Positions 30,759 to 34,691 of a stretch of 34,691 bases of DNA are shown here, in pieces. Source of the stretch: an uncultured Lachnospiraceae bacterium (GTDB taxonomy: Bacteria > Bacillota > Clostridia > Lachnospirales > Lachnospiraceae); NCBI GenBank assembly GCA_910583965.1, contig CAJUAE010000029.1, positions 1 through 34,691 of the forward strand. Direction: 5' to 3'. How positions within the stretch are numbered: position 1 is the stretch's first letter; each line of letters begins with the position of its first letter. Made by a program: the position numbers and the translations under genes. The notes beneath the pieces are model-generated. The model ran no database searches. It worked only from the letters and a program-made list of their open reading frames with translations, and was not told the origin of the DNA.

Positions 30759-31675
30759 TCATATATCTTTACTTTAAATTTAGTATTAGCAAGGCTTATC
30801 ACATCTCCATCGTCTAGCCGTCTAATCTGTCCTGGAACCACTTTTACATTATTTACAAAAGTTCCGTTCACACTGTTTTCATCTTTTATCATAAAAAAAG
30901 AGGCATTTCGCAATATTGTGCAATGCTTTCGGCCGATTGCACTATTAAAGTTAATTGCCACATCTGACATGGAAGCGTTTCGCCCTATTGAAAGTGCATC
31001 TTGATTTACCTCAATCACTGTATGGATCGGTGCATCAAGAGCCGTTAGGCACATGCGCTTTACTCTTGAAGTTTTTTCAGACTCTTTCTTAGTCGCTTGG
31101 TCGTTATCTGTATTTTTCTTACGAATCTTTTCGTAGAGATCCTCTAGTTTTACAGCTTTGTCATACAAATCATAATACAATTGTTGTATTTTCTTGCCAT
31201 GCATATTAAATTCCGAGTTAATAATTCTGGTAACTCCCATTCGGAGATCATCTTCAAATGAAGTATAATCTTCATATATTTTAGGTTGAATGGGAACATA
31301 GATCAGACGGATATTATAAGTTACCGGATCGACATAGATCTTGTCAGATGCTATTTCAATATTCTGACAGGAAAGAAAACCATTCTTTTTAATATCAGCT
31401 ACACATCCTAGGAGACTTGCTATAATCGTTATAAAATCTTCCTCATCAATGCCACGAGACATCGAAAGCAAAGTTTTAAGTTCACCTGGCATATACAACA
31501 ATTGATTTTTGCCATTAAAAAGAACACTCATACAATTTACAAACTCAGTCCCATTCTGACTTTGCATTACCTTATACTCCATCTGATTAAGCGAACAATC
31601 CTTCTCTAATGTATAAGAAAAGTTTTCATTTACTCTTTGTTCTGAAATCTTTCCACCTTCTAACAAAAGATTCAT
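30755..31675 (-). CDS. DUF6382-FHA protein, first gene of the secretion operon
   Basis: A 306-residue cytosolic protein. Residues 1-185 match what I know as DUF6382, with LLYMPGELKTLLSMSRG and NGFLSCQNIEIASDKIYVDPVTYNIRLIYVP, the latter resembling a decayed kinase catalytic and DFG segment as in EssB/YukC. A charged linker leads to an FHA domain from about 225: ALSIGRNASMSDVAI, IGRKHC (the usual Ser of SRxH is Gly) and NSVNGTFVNNVKV, with phosphate-contacting Arg and Asn kept. No membrane segment. The start is the ATG at 31675 after GAAGGTGG, not the ORF start at 31693. It may replace EssB as the link between ATPase and phospho-partners. Confidence 0.8.
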   Translation of the reverse strand: MNLLLEGGKISEQRVNENFSYTLEKDCSLNQMEYKVMQSQNGTEFVNCMSVLFNGKNQLLYMPGELKTLLSMSRGIDEEDFITIIASLLGCVADIKKNGFLSCQNIEIASDKIYVDPVTYNIRLIYVPIQPKIYEDYTSFEDDLRMGVTRIINSEFNMHGKKIQQLYYDLYDKAVKLEDLYEKIRKKNTDNDQATKKESEKTSRVKRMCLTALDAPIHTVIEVNQDALSIGRNASMSDVAINFNSAIGRKHCTILRNASFFMIKDENSVNGTFVNNVKVVPGQIRRLDDGDVISLANTKFKVKIYE

Positions 31676-31741
31676 ACTGCACCACCTTCGCATACTGTCA
31701 GCTATAGTCAGACAGTTTCATCATATCGTTTTATGTGCTAT

Positions 31742-31770
31742 ATTATAACAAATTATGACATGAATAGCAA
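31742..31770 (-). promoter_or_regulatory. Sigma-A promoter of the secretion operon
   Basis: On the minus strand TTGCTA (31770-31765), 17 bases, TATAAT (31747-31742): a strong promoter 67 bases before the first start codon. The surrounding 31694-31871 is very AT-rich and has no gene; a small CTGTC/GACAG stem lies in the leader. Confidence 0.75.
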
Positions 31771-31871
31771 TTATTTCCAGCAATAAATATTATAGAATAT
31801 TTTTACTATTTTTTATTTCTTTTTTATATTTTATTTTAATTTTGCACAAATTTATCTTATATAATTTGTGC

Positions 31872-31911
31872 AAAAAACAACCATGTAAAATTGTATCCTA
31901 CATGGCTGTTT
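31872..31911 (-). terminator. Intrinsic terminator after the zinc-ribbon FHA gene
   Basis: On the minus strand CCATGTA and TACATGG arms, extended by AAACAG/TTGTTT with a wobble pair, are followed by TTTTTTG. It closes the upstream two-gene transcript before the secretion operon promoter. Confidence 0.75.
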
Positions 31912-31917
31912 AAAAAT

Positions 31918-32436
31918 TTATTGAATCCTAAACTCAAAATCTTCATTTGCGAAACGCAACATTGTTCCACTTATAATTGGTACTTGCGTATAAACCAATA
32001 TTTTGACACCATCTACATAAGTATGATTTGTTGATCCCATATCTATCACACAAAAATTACCACCTGTGTTAATCAATTTTGCATGAACGCGAGAAATTGC
32101 TTTATTATCCGCAATGCAATAATCCACTGCTCCTTGTTTTTTGCCGATTGTAAACTCCATTCGGTCAACTTGTATCATAGTATTATCACGACACCGTATC
32201 AAGTAAGGGACTGCACCATCTACTCTAAAACCACATGCAGTGCAGAATCTAACCCCTGCTACCAATGGTATTCCACATGCCATGCACACTGCTGGACGCA
32301 TATGCACTGTTTTCGCATGTGGTTGTTGCATGTCATTGAAACCTGGCTGTATATTAATCGTTGGCATTCTACACCCACATACAGTACAGAACTTCACATT
32401 TTCTGGTACTTCACTCTGGCAATCGGGACATCTCAC
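31918..32436 (-). CDS. Zinc-ribbon FHA protein
   Basis: A 172-residue cytosolic protein. Two zinc ribbons (CPDC/CTVC at the start and CMACGIPLVAGVRFCTACG at about 51-69) precede an FHA domain from about 90: FTIGKKQGAVDY, ISRVHAKL and MGSTNHTYVDG. Ser and the second Arg of SRxH and the Asn of STN are kept; the usual Arg of IGR is Lys. The second ribbon closely resembles the second ribbon of the TxxL protein. The start is GTG at 32436: an in-frame TAG lies immediately before it and the next Met would remove the first ribbon. It should read phospho-threonines made by the cluster kinase. It follows the membrane-protein gene by 26 bases. Confidence 0.85.
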   Translation of the reverse strand: MRCPDCQSEVPENVKFCTVCGCRMPTINIQPGFNDMQQPHAKTVHMRPAVCMACGIPLVAGVRFCTACGFRVDGAVPYLIRCRDNTMIQVDRMEFTIGKKQGAVDYCIADNKAISRVHAKLINTGGNFCVIDMGSTNHTYVDGVKILVYTQVPIISGTMLRFANEDFEFRIQ

Positions 32437-32462
32437 CTACAATCACCATCCTTCCGTTCTCC

Positions 32463-33488
32463 TTAATACAGCATATCTCTTATTAATCCAGATAATATAT
32501 CACTAAAATTAAATTCGGATAATTCTTCCGATATCTCCTTAAATGATTCCTCAAATACTTTCAAATACTCACCCGAAATCGCCTGTGGAGCTATCTTTGT
32601 CGTAGCAATAAATACAACTCCACAAAAGATAATCATTAAAATTACAGACAGATAAGTTTTTGTATTATGATTAATGCCTATTACCCCATGCAAGGCTTCT
32701 AACTGTGATGCTATAGAGAAAAATATCCCACCAACAAAAAATACAGAGATTCCTGCAAATGGACTAATCAAAAATATTAATATAGAAATAATTGTAACTG
32801 GTATCAAAAATGCTGCACGAACTCCAGAAACAGCAAACATCTGTCCAAAGCTTGTCTTTGCCTTAGAAAGTCCTACTATTACCCACGATAATAATGCATA
32901 AAGCAATGCAAAAATAATTGACATCAACATTGTGAGCAAAAATGCCTTTACTGATGAAATCAAATCTGGTAATGCATTTCCAATTCCATTTCCCAATAAG
33001 TTGCCCGCATTACCTCCTGCTATGCCACCAATTAAGCTAAGCACTCTCCCTACTACATCATTAATTTTGCCTGCTATCGTTAAAGAAAACAATCCCGCAA
33101 CAATCGACTGAATCAAAACCATTGCACATGAAGCTTTTACACTTGCTGCCGCTACAAAATTACTCCCTGCAGTTGATGGTGCTTTTAAAATTAGCAAAAA
33201 ATGTCCAAATGTCTCATTTAAGATATTTCCTGCTTGCGTCGCCGCCTGCGTCGCGGACTGTGTCGCCTGTGCTGCTGCCTGCCTTGCCTGTTCTTGATAC
33301 AAATTTTGTTGATTCATCTGAGCCTGATAATTCATACCTGAATTCATCTGTGGCTGCCTATTCATATTTCCCATAGGCATTCCTGACTGTGCCTGCCTTG
33401 CATTTGCTCCCTGTGCTGCTCTGGATTCTGCACAGTCACACATTTGACCGTCTGGTATCTGTTTTCCACAATATGCGCAAAATGCCAT
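32463..33488 (-). CDS. Zinc-ribbon polytopic membrane protein
   Basis: A 341-residue protein. The N-terminus has a short zinc knuckle (CAYCGKQIPDGQMCDC), then a Gln/Met/Ala-rich linker of about 70 residues, then a membrane domain with five or six hydrophobic segments including MVLIQSIVAGLFSLTIAG, AFLLTMLMSIIFALLYALL and FLIPVTIISILIFLISPFAG, of a YIP1-like look. I do not recognise a catalytic motif. The ATG at 33488 has AAGGAGGGG upstream, better than the ORF start at 33515. It shares the N-terminal zinc-ribbon habit with the FHA protein, the kinase and the TxxL protein, so I suspect a membrane component of the same system. Confidence 0.7.
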   Translation of the reverse strand: MAFCAYCGKQIPDGQMCDCAESRAAQGANARQAQSGMPMGNMNRQPQMNSGMNYQAQMNQQNLYQEQARQAAAQATQSATQAATQAGNILNETFGHFLLILKAPSTAGSNFVAAASVKASCAMVLIQSIVAGLFSLTIAGKINDVVGRVLSLIGGIAGGNAGNLLGNGIGNALPDLISSVKAFLLTMLMSIIFALLYALLSWVIVGLSKAKTSFGQMFAVSGVRAAFLIPVTIISILIFLISPFAGISVFFVGGIFFSIASQLEALHGVIGINHNTKTYLSVILMIIFCGVVFIATTKIAPQAISGEYLKVFEESFKEISEELSEFNFSDILSGLIRDMLY

Positions 33489-33578
33489 ATTTGCCCCTCC
33501 TTTTGAAGTACTCACTTCATAAAAAATATTTTATCTTTAGTAACTGCAAACTTATGCAATATACCAAATATACATCTT

Positions 33579-33607
33579 ACATTACCATATAAATCCAAAT
33601 AAGTCAA
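33579..33607 (-). promoter_or_regulatory. Promoter of the zinc-ribbon membrane/FHA unit
   Basis: On the minus strand TTGACT (33607-33602), a 17-base spacer ending in TGG, and TAATGT (33584-33579). The start codon is 91 bases downstream. Confidence 0.55.
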
Positions 33608-33667
33608 ATTGTAACTTTATATGATAAAATGCAACCTTATTCTAAAAAATAATTACCAAATTATACC

Positions 33668-34045
33668 CTATTGCTGCAAAAATTTTGCTAACTTTTGTTT
33701 ACAATATCCTCGAAAACCAATTCGATAAGTTGCACTTTGCTCCATAAATTCTAACAACGCCCCTAATCTCTCTTTCTCATCTAATATCATTATTTCTTTT
33801 GATTTCTCTCTATCCATCTCCTGATAATATATTTGCAAAAGTTGCTCTTGTGCCTCCATAGAAACTGTTTTTTCATTATTTCCATATGGTATTTCCCACG
33901 CTAGCAATCGAATTAGTACTGGCACAGCATACGTCCCTGCCTTTGCCATTTGACCAATATCTAGTTCTTCAGGAAGTACAAGTTCTGTCTCCTGTATATT
34001 ATGCTTCATCTCATATAGCTTCACAGTGTAGTCTCGGAAAGTCAA
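33668..34045 (-). CDS. Hypothetical protein, probably 5'-truncated
   Basis: A short soluble frame I do not recognise, rich in Glu and Lys with helical segments such as MEAQEQLLQIYYQEMDREKS and ERLGALLEFMEQSATYRI, and a basic end GFRGYCKQKLAKFLQQ. The longest frame opens with a TTG lacking any ribosome binding site; ATG at 34009 has none either. The frame runs up to the putative end of the neighbouring insertion sequence, so the original N-terminus was probably cut off by that insertion. It may be non-functional. Confidence 0.45.
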   Translation of the reverse strand: MTFRDYTVKLYEMKHNIQETELVLPEELDIGQMAKAGTYAVPVLIRLLAWEIPYGNNEKTVSMEAQEQLLQIYYQEMDREKSKEIMILDEKERLGALLEFMEQSATYRIGFRGYCKQKLAKFLQQ

Positions 34046-34135
34046 AAAAATAGAAAAACATTTATTGATGTGAAGTTTGTGAAAAGGTGAAATAAAAAAA
34101 TGATTATTTTTGAGTTATTTCAGAATAGCGGTTAG

Positions 34136-34164
34136 AAAAAAAGGACAAGGCAATTAAGCCTGTC
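34136..34164 (-). terminator. Intrinsic terminator of the transposase gene
   Basis: On the minus strand GACAGGC and GCCTTGTC pair around TTAATT with one bulge and are followed by CTTTTTTT (to 34136). It lies about 50 bases after the transposase stop codon. Confidence 0.75.
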
Positions 34165-34215
34165 GAAAATGTTTTTTTAACAGACTGAAAAGTTATATTT
34201 TATCAGTTTTAAGAA

Positions 34216-34691
34216 TTAAGCAGTATAGAGATGGGCAGCTTTATACCTTGCATCCAAATGGATGCATATCCCTATGAGCATAGTCCAAAAAGAAAAGTGG
34301 TCCCTACCCCGTATTTTCAGCTGCTGCAGGCAGTAGTCATTGAGGACACGGTCGTTGACACGCTCACAGGCTGTACGTTCGCTGTATATTTTCTTGTATT
34401 CTTCGGAATCTCTTGGAATCCGCGGATGGAAGCGGAGGTCGCCGTGATTCTTTATGTAGACGGTGCGTCCATAGTTTCCGGGGGAACATTTTTCTGCATG
34501 GGGGCAGGAATATATGAGCCCGCATTTGAGTGGGCAGCGGTATTTGTGCGCATCCTTTATGGGATCGTTGCCCCATGGGCACATTTTATGCCCGGCAGGA
34601 CAGAGGGGATGCCCGTTTTTGTCGAAAGTGATGTCTGCAGGGGCGTTTTCTGATGACTTTGCCCTGCCGTTGATGTCAATCAGCGCATTGA
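34216..34691 (-). mobile_element. Transposase, C-terminal part (window edge)
   Basis: The minus-strand frame is open from the window edge to the stop at 34216, about 158 codons, and is therefore only the 3' part of a gene. It shows the end of an IS1182/IS4-like DDE transposase: a cysteine cluster (CPAGHKMCPWGN, CPLKCG, C..CSPGNYGRTVYI), then FHPRIPRDSEEYKKIY, RTACERVNDRVLNDY (with the catalytic Glu expected in the ERVN segment), and HFSFWTMLIGICIHLDARYKA. Base composition is clearly richer in G and C than its surroundings, as expected for an incoming element. The annotated ATG at 34584 is internal. Confidence 0.8.

Noticed and set aside
34231..34653. Plus-strand 140-codon ORF at the right edge
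   Set aside because: It is the complement of the transposase frame, which has clear family motifs.
1..34691. rRNA, tRNA, prophage or CRISPR features
   Set aside because: None was recognised on reading; no cloverleaf with anticodon arms, no spacer arrays and no phage structural genes were seen.

Overview
The window looks like a low-GC Firmicutes chromosome, most likely a gut Lachnospiraceae-type Clostridium relative. The reasons are the AT-rich base composition, strong AGGAGG-type ribosome binding sites, sigma-A-like promoters, an IreK/PknB-type kinase with a PP2C phosphatase, a Firmicutes-type (YukB/EssC) type VII secretion ATPase, and families such as DUF6382-FHA that I associate with this group. 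This is inference from gene content; no rRNA or tRNA gene is present to fix the taxon.

Layout. 1-5.1 kb is a loose region of small housekeeping or accessory genes (DedA, NADAR, a zinc-finger protein, ACT, YbaK) mixed with broken genes (a P-loop kinase, an ABC ATPase, a sensor N-terminus) and with hairpin-rich dispersed repeats. 5.1-8.1 kb holds a CPBP-family membrane protein with altered catalytic motifs and an ABC exporter, transcribed together leftward. Upstream of them lies 575 bp of strongly structured non-coding DNA (8.14-8.71 kb). 8.7-10.8 kb has two divergent genes for exported proteins (an SH3b protein and a beta-propeller-like protein).

10.9-31.7 kb is the core: a co-directional leftward cluster of 17 genes, tightly spaced and probably one long operon or a few overlapping ones. 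It starts at a good promoter (31742-31770) and ends at a bidirectional terminator (10873-10924). In order of transcription it encodes a DUF6382-FHA protein, a CpaE/MinD-like ATPase, EsaB/YukD, the 1508-residue EssC/YukB ATPase, a WXG100 protein, a coiled-coil LXG-partner-like protein, a large putative effector with a glycine-rich membrane segment, a small membrane protein (candidate immunity protein), a TPR protein, two more WXG100 proteins, a PP2C phosphatase, a Ser/Thr kinase, a Sel1-AlgJ-like fusion, a zinc-ribbon membrane protein with six TxxL repeats, a secreted beta-helix protein and a membrane-anchored metallophosphoesterase. A separate upstream transcript (31.9-33.5 kb) encodes a zinc-ribbon polytopic membrane protein and a zinc-ribbon FHA protein. 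The right edge carries the 3' part of a transposase and a probably IS-truncated ORF.

Reading of the system: it is a type VII secretion locus with the ATPase, the ubiquitin-like protein and WXG100 substrates, but without recognisable EsaA/YueB, EssA or canonical EssB. Instead it carries a full phospho-threonine circuit (kinase, phosphatase, FHA domains in three proteins, and a candidate multi-site phospho-acceptor). The tandem TxxL sites at about 17-18-residue spacing, the N-terminal zinc ribbons shared by kinase, acceptor, FHA protein and membrane protein, and the envelope-directed genes in the same operon make this the most interesting part of the window.
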